Source of the DNA: Magnetococcus marinus MC-1
GTDB taxonomy: Bacteria > Pseudomonadota > Magnetococcia > Magnetococcales > Magnetococcaceae
NCBI RefSeq assembly: GCF_000014865.1
Contig: NC_008576.1
Location: forward strand, 339,501-403,500
Length of the DNA: 64,000 nucleotides
Reading direction: 5' to 3'
Shown here: in pieces, positions 17,219 to 25,827 of the stretch
How positions within the stretch are numbered: position 1 is the stretch's first letter
Layout: each line of letters opens with the position of its first letter
Program-made: the position numbers and the translations under genes
Notes under the pieces: model-generated
Told to the model about the DNA's origin: nothing
The model's input: only the letters and a program-made list of their open reading frames with translations
The model's database searches: none

Positions 17219-18349
17219 ATGGATAGGTATATCTCTAAGGGTAGAATTGGTCTGACTTGGCTCGCTTTAGCATGGCTGACCAGTGCAGCAGCCGTGGGTT
17301 ATGGGCAAGAGGTTACGCAGCCTGAGCAGCCACCTGAGGCTGTTCTTTCCCCCCCTGAAGCACCCCTCTTCGGTGCCCAGGTGACACCCGGGCTAGGGCA
17401 GGTGGTGACGGTTAAACCGGTTGCAGCGCTGTTGGTTGAGCAGCAGGAACAGGCGGCGGCCAGCGTGGTGGCGCTGCGGGAGGCGTGGGTTGCGGCTCAG
17501 GTGAGCGCGCCGATATTAGAGTTGCATGCGGAGACCGGTGATCGTGTGGCGTGGGGGGCCGTATTGGCCCGCCAGGATACTTGGTCCCAAGGGCTAGAGC
17601 ACGCACGGGCCAAGGCGGCTCTCGGAGTGCTGGAAAGTCAGTTGCTGCTGGCCAAGCAGCAGTTGGAGCAGGTAGAAAAGCTGGGCGAGCAGGAGGCAAC
17701 GGGAGAGGCGTTGATGGGGCGCCGCCGTGGGGAGAAACAGGTTTTAGAGGCGCGCATTGTCGAAGCCAAGAGCGCCGTCGAGCAGGCGGTCAAACAGGTG
17801 GAAAAGGGGGTGATTCATGCACCCTTTTCTGGTGTGGTGTTGGATCGAAAGGCTCAACTGGGGGGGTGGTCGGATGTTGGGAGCCCCTTGTTTCAATTGG
17901 TCGATCCTGTACGCGTTATGCTGGAGGCGACGATTCCTGCTGCATCCATCAAGTCCATGAAGATGGCCAAGCGTTGGTATTTTGTGCATGCAAGTGGGCA
18001 GGTAGAGGTTAAATTGGAGAACATCTTACCCAGGCAGGAGGAGACAACTCAGACGTTGCGGGTGCGTTTTCGTTTTGACCGTGACAAGCCGTTGCCAGGG
18101 AGCAGTGGGCAGTTGGTGTGGCAGGATGAGCAGCGTTGGATAGAACCAGATCTGCTGGTTGAGCGCAACAACAAGTTGGGCTTGTTTATTGTGGACGACC
18201 AGCAGGTGGCCCATTTTGTGGCATTACCCCATGCTCAAGCGGGGCAACGCGCCCAGCTGTTGTCCCTGTTTACCCCAGATATGCCCATTGTGATCATGGG
18301 CCGGGACCAGTTACAGGATGGGCAGCAGGTGGTGGTGAGCCAAGAGTAG
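17219..18349 (+). CDS. HlyD/RND-type periplasmic adaptor protein, orphan
   Basis: 376 residues. A signal-peptide-like segment lies at about 11-30 ('LTWLALAWLTSAAAVGYG'). The order lipoyl half (about 65-110), alpha-helical hairpin (about 120-195), second lipoyl half ('IHAPFSGVVLDRKAQLGGWSDVGSPLFQLVD', about 200-232) and beta-barrel is that of membrane fusion proteins. These link an inner membrane pump to an outer membrane channel. No pump or TolC-like gene is adjacent: bamD's terminator precedes it and the next gene is convergent. It must pair with a remote transporter or act differently. The Glu/Gln/Ala-rich hairpin is shorter than in many tripartite pumps. Confidence 0.82.
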   Translation: MDRYISKGRIGLTWLALAWLTSAAAVGYGQEVTQPEQPPEAVLSPPEAPLFGAQVTPGLGQVVTVKPVAALLVEQQEQAAASVVALREAWVAAQVSAPILELHAETGDRVAWGAVLARQDTWSQGLEHARAKAALGVLESQLLLAKQQLEQVEKLGEQEATGEALMGRRRGEKQVLEARIVEAKSAVEQAVKQVEKGVIHAPFSGVVLDRKAQLGGWSDVGSPLFQLVDPVRVMLEATIPAASIKSMKMAKRWYFVHASGQVEVKLENILPRQEETTQTLRVRFRFDRDKPLPGSSGQLVWQDEQRWIEPDLLVERNNKLGLFIVDDQQVAHFVALPHAQAGQRAQLLSLFTPDMPIVIMGRDQLQDGQQVVVSQE

Positions 18350-18392
18350 GGGTTAATGCTCTGCACAAGGGGGGTATAAGCCCCCCTAACCG

Positions 18393-21128
18393 TCAAAGCT
18401 CACCTTTGCTCTGGAAGAAAGTTTTATAGCGCATATCTTCGCCCTTGATATGGTCGATCAACCAATTTTGCAGGAAAGCCAGCAGATCCAGCGCCACCGT
18501 GGCCGAGCCTTCATCAAACTGCTTTTTCTTCTCGCCAAGCTGGGCAATCAGGTTAACATGTTCCTCTTTTTGTTGAGCGTAGCGATCATAACCATGTTTT
18601 TTCATCAAGCCCTCTTCACGGGCAAAGTGGGTATGGGTGAACTCAATCAAACCCGCTAAAATGGTCGCCAGCTTATCCTTACCCTTGCCATCCCGCATGG
18701 CGGCATGCAGATCATTGATGTAATTCATCAGTTTCAAATGGTCGGCATTGAGAACTTTGACGCCGACATCCAGCGCATCTTCCCAGTCGATCATTTTTTG
18801 GTCGTTAATGGTAAGCCCAGAAAAGTAGATGCCATCGAGCAGGATAAACAGCTCTTTGCGTAGCTGTTTAAAGCGGTCCATGCTCTTGTAGGCCTGCTCC
18901 ACACTGCCCGACTGCACCAAATTAACCACTTCAAAGGCGGCCTCATGCACCTTTTGGTGAACAGTACCAAGCTCGACAAACAGAGCCTCATTGCCATAGC
19001 GCTGTTGCCCATCACCATAGTACCACAGACCAAAGTCACAGCCCCGATAGTTAGCGGCTTCTTTGGCATCGAGCACAGAGCGACCGTGCACCGCCTGTTC
19101 CAGCTCACGCAACCAAGCCAGATGACCCTCTTTAATGGTGCGCACATCAAAGGATTTGTGGCCGGTTTTATAAACCGCCTGGGCGGCGCGAAGCGCCTCC
19201 ATGGCAGCCTGTAGAACATCAATGAGGATCACAAAGTTGTGTACCGTGCCTGAGATATAGGTGGCCCGTTGGCTGGCCGTTTGAATACTCTTTTCAGTTA
19301 CTTCCGCAGCGGCAATGGTGGTGGAGGTCTCGGTGAAAATAGCCTGCACCAATTGATGGACCATCTGGGCGTTTTCAGAGACCTTTTGCGCAGAGTCCGC
19401 CGAGGCATTGGCAGAGAGCGCAATCTCATTGGTGCCTGAGGCGGCATCCAGTGCGGCACGGGAGACCTCGTTGGCCGCTTGGTAGAGCTCATCGACGTTG
19501 CGCGTGACCTCTTGCGAGGCTTGCACAACCGCGTTAAAGGAGCTGGAAATCTCATGAATGGCATGGTTTTGATCGTCCACCGCATAGGTGATCTCATCAT
19601 TGGCTTGGTTGATGGCGGTGACGATTTCAGAGACGCCCTCGGTCGCCTGTTGGGCATTTTTAGAGTGATCTTGGATAATGCGGATCTGTCCGCTAATCAA
19701 GGTGGTGACTTCCGAGGTTTGGTGCGCCAGCTCTTTAACCTCGTTGGCGACCACCGCAAAGCCCTTGCCCGACTCACCCGCCCCAGCGGCTTCGATGGAA
19801 GCGTTTAAGGCGAGCATGTTGGTCTGTTCCGCAATATTGTTGATAAGGTCGACAAAGCGGTCAATCTCGTTGGCGGAGTTAGAGAGCTCGTTCATCACCT
19901 TGAGGGTGGAGTGAATATGCTGGTTGGCCTGTTGTGACTTATGGCTGGCAACCACGCACCGCTGTCTGACATCCTCTAGGGTTGAGATCATCTCATCTAG
20001 CGAGCCGCCAATTTTACCAGTGGCTTGGTTGACGTTTTGAATGCTGCTGTTGACGGCACTTAGGTTAGAGGTCATCTCTTCCGCAGCGGCCGCCATGGTC
20101 GAAACGTTTTGGCTGGCCTGCTCAGCAGCAGAGGCCATGGTGGTAATTCCCGACGATAAATAGGTAGAAGAGTCGGCAATGTTTTCAATGGAGTGGGTTG
20201 CGTCGCCAATTTTATCTTGGATAGAGACGATGGCTTGTTCGAGTTCGGATAATTTCTCCGAGGCCGCGGCCATGGCTTTGGAAGTCATCTCCGAATCGTC
20301 ATTCAACATATCCCGCAGCTTGAGCAGCTCATTGGCGCACGCCGCCACCGAGTCAGATTGCAAGATGACCAGCTGGGTCGAGGTGGAGAGCTGATTGACA
20401 ATGATATTGATTTTTTCAGCGATTTGATCCACCTCATGGGTTGGGTCATCGGCGCTCAGTTGATGATCCAACGATCCCCGCGAGATGTGTTCAAGGGTGC
20501 CGAAGGCACGTTTTAAGCGTTGGCTCAAGAGACGTGTTTGGTAAAGGGCCAAGGCAAAGATCACCAGACCAAGCAGGGCACCGAACAGAGCAGTGTTAAT
20601 AATGCGCGACACTTTGCCTTCGGCTTGGTTTTGCATCATGGTGACAGCGCTGTTCATCTCTTTGAGCAGAGGCATATTTTGGGTGGTGACGAGTTTGGCT
20701 AGCCCGTTTAAATCGGTTGGGTTGCTCTCTAAAGCCTTAAACTGCTGGGCGAGGGGTTGCCAAAGGGCTTGAACAGCCTTGAGCTTGGTTAGGATCTCAT
20801 CGTTGGGATGACCAATTTGTACCAGAGCAGGGGTGTTTCGGTCCAGTTTGGTTGGGGCTTGGCCACCGGTCAGCAAGGCGTGCAAGGTGGTATCAAACGC
20901 CCAGACTGAGGTGAGCAGGAGCGATTTTTCGGTTTGGTTTGGATTGGCCAGATAAAGCCCGAACTCTTTGGCGATTTTCTGGCTGAGCATGCGTTGACGG
21001 CCTGCCATATTAATGGTCACACTGTCGGACTGTTGTTCCGCAGTGGTCCACAGAATGATCCCCAAGATGAGCGCAATGGTTGCAGCCAGCAGGCCATTGG
21101 TCAGAACGAGGGTCTTTTTAATATTCAC
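18393..21128 (-). CDS. Methyl-accepting chemotaxis protein with PilJ-like sensor, CZB and C-terminal bacteriohemerythrin domains
   Basis: The frame is open to 21440, but the GTG at 21128 has GGGAGAG seven bases upstream and begins with a proper membrane segment, giving 911 residues. Order: TM1 (about 5-28); PilJ/nitrate-sensor-like region with '[11 protein letters not shown]'; TM2 (about 165-190); HAMP; a long MCP coiled coil with the hairpin tip '[22 protein letters not shown]...[13 protein letters not shown]'. A CZB zinc site follows (His near 672, 'CDFGLWYYG' Cys near 694, two His near 724). A hemerythrin domain occupies about 776-908, with '[10 protein letters not shown]', 'HFAREEGLM', 'EEHVNL' and 'DHIKGED' supplying the diiron ligands. 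It should report O2 or redox state and perhaps Zn/hypochlorous acid to CheA. It stands alone with no che genes nearby. Confidence 0.9.
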   Translation of the reverse strand: MNIKKTLVLTNGLLAATIALILGIILWTTAEQQSDSVTINMAGRQRMLSQKIAKEFGLYLANPNQTEKSLLLTSVWAFDTTLHALLTGGQAPTKLDRNTPALVQIGHPNDEILTKLKAVQALWQPLAQQFKALESNPTDLNGLAKLVTTQNMPLLKEMNSAVTMMQNQAEGKVSRIINTALFGALLGLVIFALALYQTRLLSQRLKRAFGTLEHISRGSLDHQLSADDPTHEVDQIAEKINIIVNQLSTSTQLVILQSDSVAACANELLKLRDMLNDDSEMTSKAMAAASEKLSELEQAIVSIQDKIGDATHSIENIADSSTYLSSGITTMASAAEQASQNVSTMAAAAEEMTSNLSAVNSSIQNVNQATGKIGGSLDEMISTLEDVRQRCVVASHKSQQANQHIHSTLKVMNELSNSANEIDRFVDLINNIAEQTNMLALNASIEAAGAGESGKGFAVVANEVKELAHQTSEVTTLISGQIRIIQDHSKNAQQATEGVSEIVTAINQANDEITYAVDDQNHAIHEISSSFNAVVQASQEVTRNVDELYQAANEVSRAALDAASGTNEIALSANASADSAQKVSENAQMVHQLVQAIFTETSTTIAAAEVTEKSIQTASQRATYISGTVHNFVILIDVLQAAMEALRAAQAVYKTGHKSFDVRTIKEGHLAWLRELEQAVHGRSVLDAKEAANYRGCDFGLWYYGDGQQRYGNEALFVELGTVHQKVHEAAFEVVNLVQSGSVEQAYKSMDRFKQLRKELFILLDGIYFSGLTINDQKMIDWEDALDVGVKVLNADHLKLMNYINDLHAAMRDGKGKDKLATILAGLIEFTHTHFAREEGLMKKHGYDRYAQQKEEHVNLIAQLGEKKKQFDEGSATVALDLLAFLQNWLIDHIKGEDMRYKTFFQSKGEL

Positions 21129-21491
21129 GGTGATGCTCTCCCACAAAATAGGGTCAGGGTTGAGACCTGTTCCCCTGCCAGGCTGCCGATCGCCAATCGC
21201 GTTGGCTAACAAGCATGCAAATTGGGCATGGTACAGTTTTATACGTAGTATTACAAAGTGATAAACAGTGACCAAGGCGAAACGTGCAGGCTGGAATGTG
21301 CTTTGCTCTAACCAAACCGCAATCCTACCATACTTATGTTGGATTCGGTAGGTTAAGAACGGTTTCACTGGGCACATAAAACAGTATAAAAGGTTACGAT
21401 TAAAAGGTTTTTTCAAGAACAAGGTCGAAGGCCCGAGCAAAAGGGTTATGCTAAGTTCTTCGTGGTGGTGCTCCCGGCTGGCTTGTGAGGG
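21129..21491. other. Intergenic stretch upstream of the chemoreceptor
   Basis: 363 bases between the chemoreceptor GTG and the stop of the histidine kinase gene, both on the minus strand. It must hold the chemoreceptor promoter, and an open frame continues through most of it without a start signal. I see no convincing terminator or operator. Confidence 0.5.
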
Positions 21492-22856
21492 TTAGGTGGT
21501 GGGGGTGGATGGGGCCAGGTGGGCAAGCTGGGCGGGTAGTTCCAGCATCACCTGCAAGCCCAGCAGTTGAGGGTCTTGGTTGAGGGTTAGGGTACCCTGG
21601 TAATCGAGCACGATTTGTTGGCAGATGGCCAGCCCCAAACCATGGCCATGCTGGGGTTGATCGCCGTGGATGCCTCGTTGCAGCAGCCGTTCACGGGCTT
21701 GGGGTGGGATACCAGGGCCATCATCGGCCACCCAAAGTTGCAGAACCTGGGCTGATGTTTGTGCGCCAAAATGGATCTGGTGACGGGCATGACGGCTGGC
21801 GTTATCCAAAAGATTGCCCAGCAGGGTGAGCAGATCTTCACGATCCATATGGATTTTAAGGGGCTCAAGGGGCTCAACATGGTAGGTCAGCCCACGGTCA
21901 CGATGCAGTTGCCGCATCACCTCCAACAAACCGTTCAGTTCATGGGCGAGATCCAGCCACACCCCGTGCCCTTGGCCTCCAGAGAGCCGGGCTAATCCCA
22001 AGGTGCGTTCACTCAAGTGTGCAATGGTGGTGATTTGGGTGCGCAGTGCGTGTTGCAGGTTGGGGTGTTGGGTAAAAGGGGCATCGTTGGCAAGCTGGTT
22101 GAGCAGTGCCAAAGGGGTTTTTATAGCGTGGGCCAGATCACCCGCAGCTTGGCGAGAGCGCTGTAAACGGTTCATCAAGATCGCCAGCAGGCTATTAATT
22201 TGGTGGACAAACGGGTGCAGCTCCAGGGGCATGGCGGTGGGGTCAAGCCGCTGTAAGGTGCCATGTTCCAGTGCGTGTAACTGCGCTTCGGCACTCTCTA
22301 GGGGCATTAAGGCCCGGCGTAGATGGTGGCGTACCAAGAAGAGTAACAGCAGCAGCGCCGCCAGGGAGAGGCCACCATAAAACAGGCGCAGGGTGGTGAC
22401 AATCTGTGTAGCGGCCTGAAAATCTTCTGCCAATGCCATGTTAACAGACTGACCTTGTTTGCTGTATCCGCGTATTAATACCAGCAGGGGGGCCTGATCG
22501 GGTCCACGCTGCTGACGCAGCAGACGCCCCCCTGGCGGTACTTTTTCCAAAACCAGCGCCTTGTCCCATAACGAGCGGGAACGTAGGGTTTGGCCACCCA
22601 CTTCGATCTGAAAATAGTGTCCAGACCACGGTTTATAAAAAATGGGGTCCAACCGTTCCGGCGCAAGGTGAACGCCCTGGGCGGTGATGCTAAGCTGGGC
22701 CAACAGATTATCCGCATCATGATCCAAGCGGCTGGCGACATATTCTTTGACCAGACCATGCAAGGCAAGATGGACCACTAACCACTGCAAGCCCATGACC
22801 AACAGCAGGATTAACACCAGTGGAATGCTGATGCGCGCGTAGAGTGAGCGGCTCAT
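21492..22856 (-). CDS. Sensor histidine kinase (QseC/PhoQ-like) of the cytochrome operon
   Basis: 454 residues. TM1 at about 10-32, periplasmic sensor about 33-160, TM2 about 155-175 ('LSLAALLLLLFLV'), HAMP-like linker. The phospho-acceptor motif is 'DLAHAIKTPLALL', with His in the DLAHxIKTPL form typical of the PhoQ/QseC group. The ATPase domain has 'NLLDNASRHA', 'DDGPGI' and 'GHGLGLAI'. It overlaps the response regulator stop by four bases and is the last of six co-directional genes. It probably senses a redox or envelope signal tied to the cytochromes; the ligand is unknown. Confidence 0.9.
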   Translation of the reverse strand: MSRSLYARISIPLVLILLLVMGLQWLVVHLALHGLVKEYVASRLDHDADNLLAQLSITAQGVHLAPERLDPIFYKPWSGHYFQIEVGGQTLRSRSLWDKALVLEKVPPGGRLLRQQRGPDQAPLLVLIRGYSKQGQSVNMALAEDFQAATQIVTTLRLFYGGLSLAALLLLLFLVRHHLRRALMPLESAEAQLHALEHGTLQRLDPTAMPLELHPFVHQINSLLAILMNRLQRSRQAAGDLAHAIKTPLALLNQLANDAPFTQHPNLQHALRTQITTIAHLSERTLGLARLSGGQGHGVWLDLAHELNGLLEVMRQLHRDRGLTYHVEPLEPLKIHMDREDLLTLLGNLLDNASRHARHQIHFGAQTSAQVLQLWVADDGPGIPPQARERLLQRGIHGDQPQHGHGLGLAICQQIVLDYQGTLTLNQDPQLLGLQVMLELPAQLAHLAPSTPTT

Positions 22857-23518
22857 GGTTTACTCCGCAGTCGATAGCCCTGTCCCCGTCGGGTTTCGAT
22901 GCGCTGTTGCCCAAGCAGACGACGTAAACGTTTGATATAGACCTCAATCACATTGCTGTCGCGATCTTCATCATAGGCGTAGATGTGCTCGGTTAACTGG
23001 CTTTTGGAAAGCAGTTGGTCAGGGTGTAGCATCAAGTAGCGCAACAGACGAAATTCGGTATGGGTGAGGGTGTGGAGCTCTCCATTGGCCAAGCTGAGCT
23101 GCTGATCGGTTTCATCTAAGTGGATGCCCTCTAGGGTCAAGGCGGGCCGTACCACACCATGGCGACGGCGAATGAGGGCATTAAGGCGGGCGATCAACTC
23201 CTCCATATGAAAGGGCTTGCCCAGATAGTCATCACCACCGGCTTGCAAGCCGTCGACCCGTTGGTGCCAGGCATCCCATGCGGTGAGGATGATCACTGGA
23301 ACATCCACCCCCGCAGCACGCCACCCCCGCAAGACGTTTAAGCCTGAGTCATCGGGCAGACCAAGATCCAAGATCACCGCGTCATAGGGCTCCTCTCGGC
23401 CCATGAAGGCGCCCTCCTCGGCATTGGCGGCCCAATCCACCACAAAGCCTGCGGCACCGAGATCTTTTTTTAAACCAGCGGCCAGGCTGGCATGATCCTC
23501 GACAACAAGAATACGCAT
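22853..23518 (-). CDS. OmpR-family response regulator
   Basis: 221 residues from ATG 23518 (MRILVVEDH), which lies two bases after the PepSY gene stop. An upstream in-frame start would sit inside that gene. The receiver has 'VVEDHASLA', the phospho-acceptor in 'VILDLGLPDDSG' and Lys in 'YLGKPFHMEEL'. The C-terminal winged helix ends 'DRDSNVIEVYIKRLRRLL...ETRRGQGYRL', as in QseB/PmrA-like regulators. It pairs with the overlapping kinase gene and likely controls the operon it belongs to. Confidence 0.93.
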   Translation of the reverse strand: MRILVVEDHASLAAGLKKDLGAAGFVVDWAANAEEGAFMGREEPYDAVILDLGLPDDSGLNVLRGWRAAGVDVPVIILTAWDAWHQRVDGLQAGGDDYLGKPFHMEELIARLNALIRRRHGVVRPALTLEGIHLDETDQQLSLANGELHTLTHTEFRLLRYLMLHPDQLLSKSQLTEHIYAYDEDRDSNVIEVYIKRLRRLLGQQRIETRRGQGYRLRSKP

Positions 23519-23520
23519 GG

Positions 23521-23838
23521 TCAGTGGTGCCTTGGTTGGGTTAGACGTGTGCCACTCTGGGCGTCCAGCTTCCATTCAAGCACCTGACCCGAGGGGGTGA
23601 CAAAGGAAAGTTCGTAGAGATAGCGGCCATGCTTCTGTTCCAACTCCACCTCTAGAAGTCTAACCTGGGCGAGTTGGGGATGGCGGGCTAAAATCTCGGC
23701 CAGGGGTAGAATGCGGCCCTGTTGTACCAGGGCATAAGCCTGCTCATGATCCACATCATCCCCAGCATAGGCTGGGCTAGCCATGAGCAGAGGAAGCAGC
23801 AAAAGCGGGACGATGGGGCGGTTTAACCGGTTAGTCAT
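23521..23838 (-). CDS. Exported PepSY-domain protein
   Basis: 105 residues from ATG 23838, overlapping the diheme cytochrome stop by eight bases. The signal peptide is 'RLNRPIVPLLLLPLLMASPAYA' in outline, about residues 4-25. The mature protein is one PepSY unit with 'ILPLAEILARHPQ' and 'YLYELSFVTPSGQVLEWKLDAQSG'. PepSY proteins of this size are common beside QseBC-like two-component genes and cytochrome b561 clusters, where they may modulate the kinase from the periplasm. That role is inference. Confidence 0.85.
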   Translation of the reverse strand: MTNRLNRPIVPLLLLPLLMASPAYAGDDVDHEQAYALVQQGRILPLAEILARHPQLAQVRLLEVELEQKHGRYLYELSFVTPSGQVLEWKLDAQSGTRLTQPRHH

Positions 23839-24409
23839 CGCGGTGCTCAGCGCCAGGAATGCGGGCACGATCTTCATCAAATTTACCCTGTTGGGCATCG
23901 CTATGGCAGAGATCGCAGCGGCTCCAGGAGCCCACTTTGGGATTATCTTTAACCAACTTGGCGGGGATTTCGTCGTGGGCATGGCGAAAAAATCGCGTGT
24001 CGGTAATGCGCATGGAGGCGGGATCCAATGAGCGGTTGCCCTTGGCCCCGTGTTGGCTGAGATAGTCCCGCAGTTGTTGGGTTGTGGCGGGGTCAAGCTG
24101 GGCATTTTCGTCAAAATGGTTCTCCAGTCCATCCAACATGTGTTGCCAAGTTGCCCCGGTTAGCCAGCGGGGTTGAAAGGCAAAGTGACAGCTGCCACAT
24201 GCTTTAACATAGGTGGGGTTAAGGGCTGCGCCATGACGATCAGGGTGGTTTTTTTTGTGTTCTTTATCCTGTTCATATTTTTCATGGGCATGCTCTTGGT
24301 AGCCACGGCGAAAATCATCACTGAGCACGGTTTTTACGCCCAGCATCACGCCACCACCCAGCAGGGTTACAAACAGCAGACCACCCACTATAAAACGTTT
24401 ATTGAGCAT
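23831..24409 (-). CDS. Diheme cytochrome c (DHC type)
   Basis: 192 residues from ATG 24409, which has AGAGG eight bases upstream; a GTG three codons earlier is less likely. An N-terminal hydrophobic segment (about 5-27) exports or anchors it. Two haem-binding sites are visible, CGSCH near residue 62 and CDLCH near 165. The spacing and flanking sequence ('YVKACGSCHFAFQP', 'SRCDLCHSDAQQGKFDED') match the diheme cytochrome found with SHP-type cytochromes in Rhodobacter and Shewanella. It should pass electrons between cytochrome b561 and the SHP-like protein in the periplasm. Confidence 0.9.
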   Translation of the reverse strand: MLNKRFIVGGLLFVTLLGGGVMLGVKTVLSDDFRRGYQEHAHEKYEQDKEHKKNHPDRHGAALNPTYVKACGSCHFAFQPRWLTGATWQHMLDGLENHFDENAQLDPATTQQLRDYLSQHGAKGNRSLDPASMRITDTRFFRHAHDEIPAKLVKDNPKVGSWSRCDLCHSDAQQGKFDEDRARIPGAEHRDD

Positions 24410-24424
24410 TGTAGACACCTCTTA

Positions 24425-24796
24425 TTAAAGGGATTTCAGATAGGCCAACAATTGCGCCTGTTGTTGGGGGGTGCAGAGCTGGCCAAAGGTCCATTGGCAA
24501 TTGCGGTTGAGCCATAGGGTTACTTTTTCCATATCCTGATAACGGTCTGGTGAAACCGAGGCGGCCATAGGGGCCAGTGGTTTACCGGTCAGGATATGCT
24601 GCCCGGGTTGGGTCAGGTTGGTGCCGTGGCAGGTGGCGCAGCGGCGTTGCAGCTGATTTTTGGTAATGCCCGGTTGTGACCAGAGTTGCTGGCCTGCTAA
24701 CAGGTTGGCCGCAGGTTCAGCAGCCAGAGTGCCATTGCTCCAGAGTAGCCCCAACAACAGCGGGGCGTAACGTAGGCTATGGGGTAGGCATATCAT
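24425..24796 (-). CDS. SHP-like monohaem cytochrome c (DUF1924 family)
   Basis: 123 residues from ATG 24796 (ATGA overlap with the cytochrome b561 stop). A signal peptide covers about residues 1-26, followed by one CATCH haem site near residue 54. The pattern 'RRCATCHG...GKPLAPMA...SPDRYQDMEKVTLWLNRNC' is that of DUF1924/sphaeroides haem protein. SHP proteins bind O2 or other small ligands at the reduced haem, with an Asn as displaced ligand; the Asn in 'NRNC' could fill that role, but this is only suggested by position. It is one of three electron-carrier genes in the operon. Confidence 0.88.
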   Translation of the reverse strand: MICLPHSLRYAPLLLGLLWSNGTLAAEPAANLLAGQQLWSQPGITKNQLQRRCATCHGTNLTQPGQHILTGKPLAPMAASVSPDRYQDMEKVTLWLNRNCQWTFGQLCTPQQQAQLLAYLKSL

Positions 24797-25368
24797 GAGC
24801 GTGCCTGCTTGTTGCCGTGGATCATGCTTTTGATGAGATTTTCTTTGTGCTGCCACATGCCCAGCAGCACGCCCCCAAGGTGGAGGGCGATCAAAGCCCA
24901 CAACAGTTCTCCCAGCCCTTCATGCAGGGATTCTATGGGTTTAACGGTGGAGGGGGGGAGGGCTGCGGCCATGTTATGCAGCAAGCCTGTCTCTTGGCTG
25001 GCACCCAGTGTGAGCAAACCGCTTAATCCCAGCAGGGTAAGGGTGATCAGCAGCAGCAGGACCATCATACCGCCGGCGGGATTGTGTCCCAGGTGGTGGG
25101 GTGGGTTGCCTTGGTACAGGGTGCGTAGGTAGGCGATGACCTGTTTAGGGGGGTAGATAAAGTCGCGAAAGCGGGCGTGTTGGGACCCAATAAAGCCCCA
25201 TATTAGGCGAAACAGCAGCAGCCCGCAGAGGCCAAAGCCTGCGACCACATGGATTTTGAGCCACTCATCTTCACTGAGCAGAGCGGTGAGCACCAGCAGG
25301 ATCAGGCTAGCGTGAAAGAGTCTGATCCAGAGGTCCCAAACGGGTAGGGTTTGATTTTCGGTCTGCAT
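24793..25368 (-). CDS. Cytochrome b561-family membrane protein
   Basis: 191 residues, first gene of the six-gene unit; GGAGAG lies five bases before the ATG at 25368. Four membrane spans are visible with histidines placed for two b haems: 'RLFHASLILL' (TM1), 'HVVAGFGL' (TM2), 'ESLHEGLGELLWALIALHLGG' (TM3-4). It resembles the Ni/Fe-hydrogenase-type b cytochromes. It would take electrons from the quinone pool and give them to the diheme and SHP cytochromes in the periplasm. Confidence 0.9.
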   Translation of the reverse strand: MQTENQTLPVWDLWIRLFHASLILLVLTALLSEDEWLKIHVVAGFGLCGLLLFRLIWGFIGSQHARFRDFIYPPKQVIAYLRTLYQGNPPHHLGHNPAGGMMVLLLLITLTLLGLSGLLTLGASQETGLLHNMAAALPPSTVKPIESLHEGLGELLWALIALHLGGVLLGMWQHKENLIKSMIHGNKQARS

Positions 25369-25827
25369 AGGGTCTCTCCATAAGGGTGAGTTATGGGGAG
25401 CAGCATAGAGCAGTAAGCTGAAATCAAGCTGAAACGGGAGAAAAAAAAGCAGGGGGTATGGGCTAGGTGGGTGTAAGCAGGGTTTTGTGCCATGCCACAG
25501 GGGTAAGCCGCCGACAGGCTCCCAGGCAGGCTAACGAGCGGGTGCACGGACGGCGTGAACATCATGGATCATTTATGCATAGTACAAGGGTTTAATATGC
25601 TTTATAAATATCGGTTAGATGTGGTAGAAAATATAGGGGTCGAAGTTGCGAGCTCTGTGAGCGCAGAATAAAGTTTTTGTCAAAGGTTGGGTTTGAGGGT
25701 GTGTGCTGATTTGTCCTGCCGGCATCGATTTTTCATGGGGCTGGGAAGCATTATTTGTTGTGCGGTTGCTCATACTAATTCGTATATGGAAAAGGTTTAA
25801 GTCAGAAAAACCCCATAAGGAAATATA
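25369..25827. other. Divergent intergenic region at the left edge of the accessory island
   Basis: 459 bases between the cytochrome b561 start and the helicase start. Base composition drops from GC-rich to AT-rich at about 25570. The helicase ATG at 25828 has AAGGA six bases upstream. A near-palindrome lies at 25772-25785. No gene is supported. Confidence 0.6.
25772..25785. promoter_or_regulatory. Near-palindrome ATACTAATTCGTAT before the helicase gene
   Basis: Twelve of fourteen positions are self-complementary (ATACnAATTnGTAT). It lies 43-56 bases upstream of the helicase ATG, where a promoter is expected, so it is a candidate operator. No regulator gene is adjacent. Confidence 0.4.

Noticed and set aside
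21129-21440. 104-codon N-terminal extension of the chemoreceptor
   Set aside because: GTG 21128 has GGGAGAG seven bases upstream and begins with the membrane segment expected at the N-terminus; the extension looks like untranslated DNA.
23521-24132. 203-codon frame for the PepSY protein
   Set aside because: The first part overlaps the diheme cytochrome gene in another frame; the signal peptide begins at ATG 23838, giving 105 residues.
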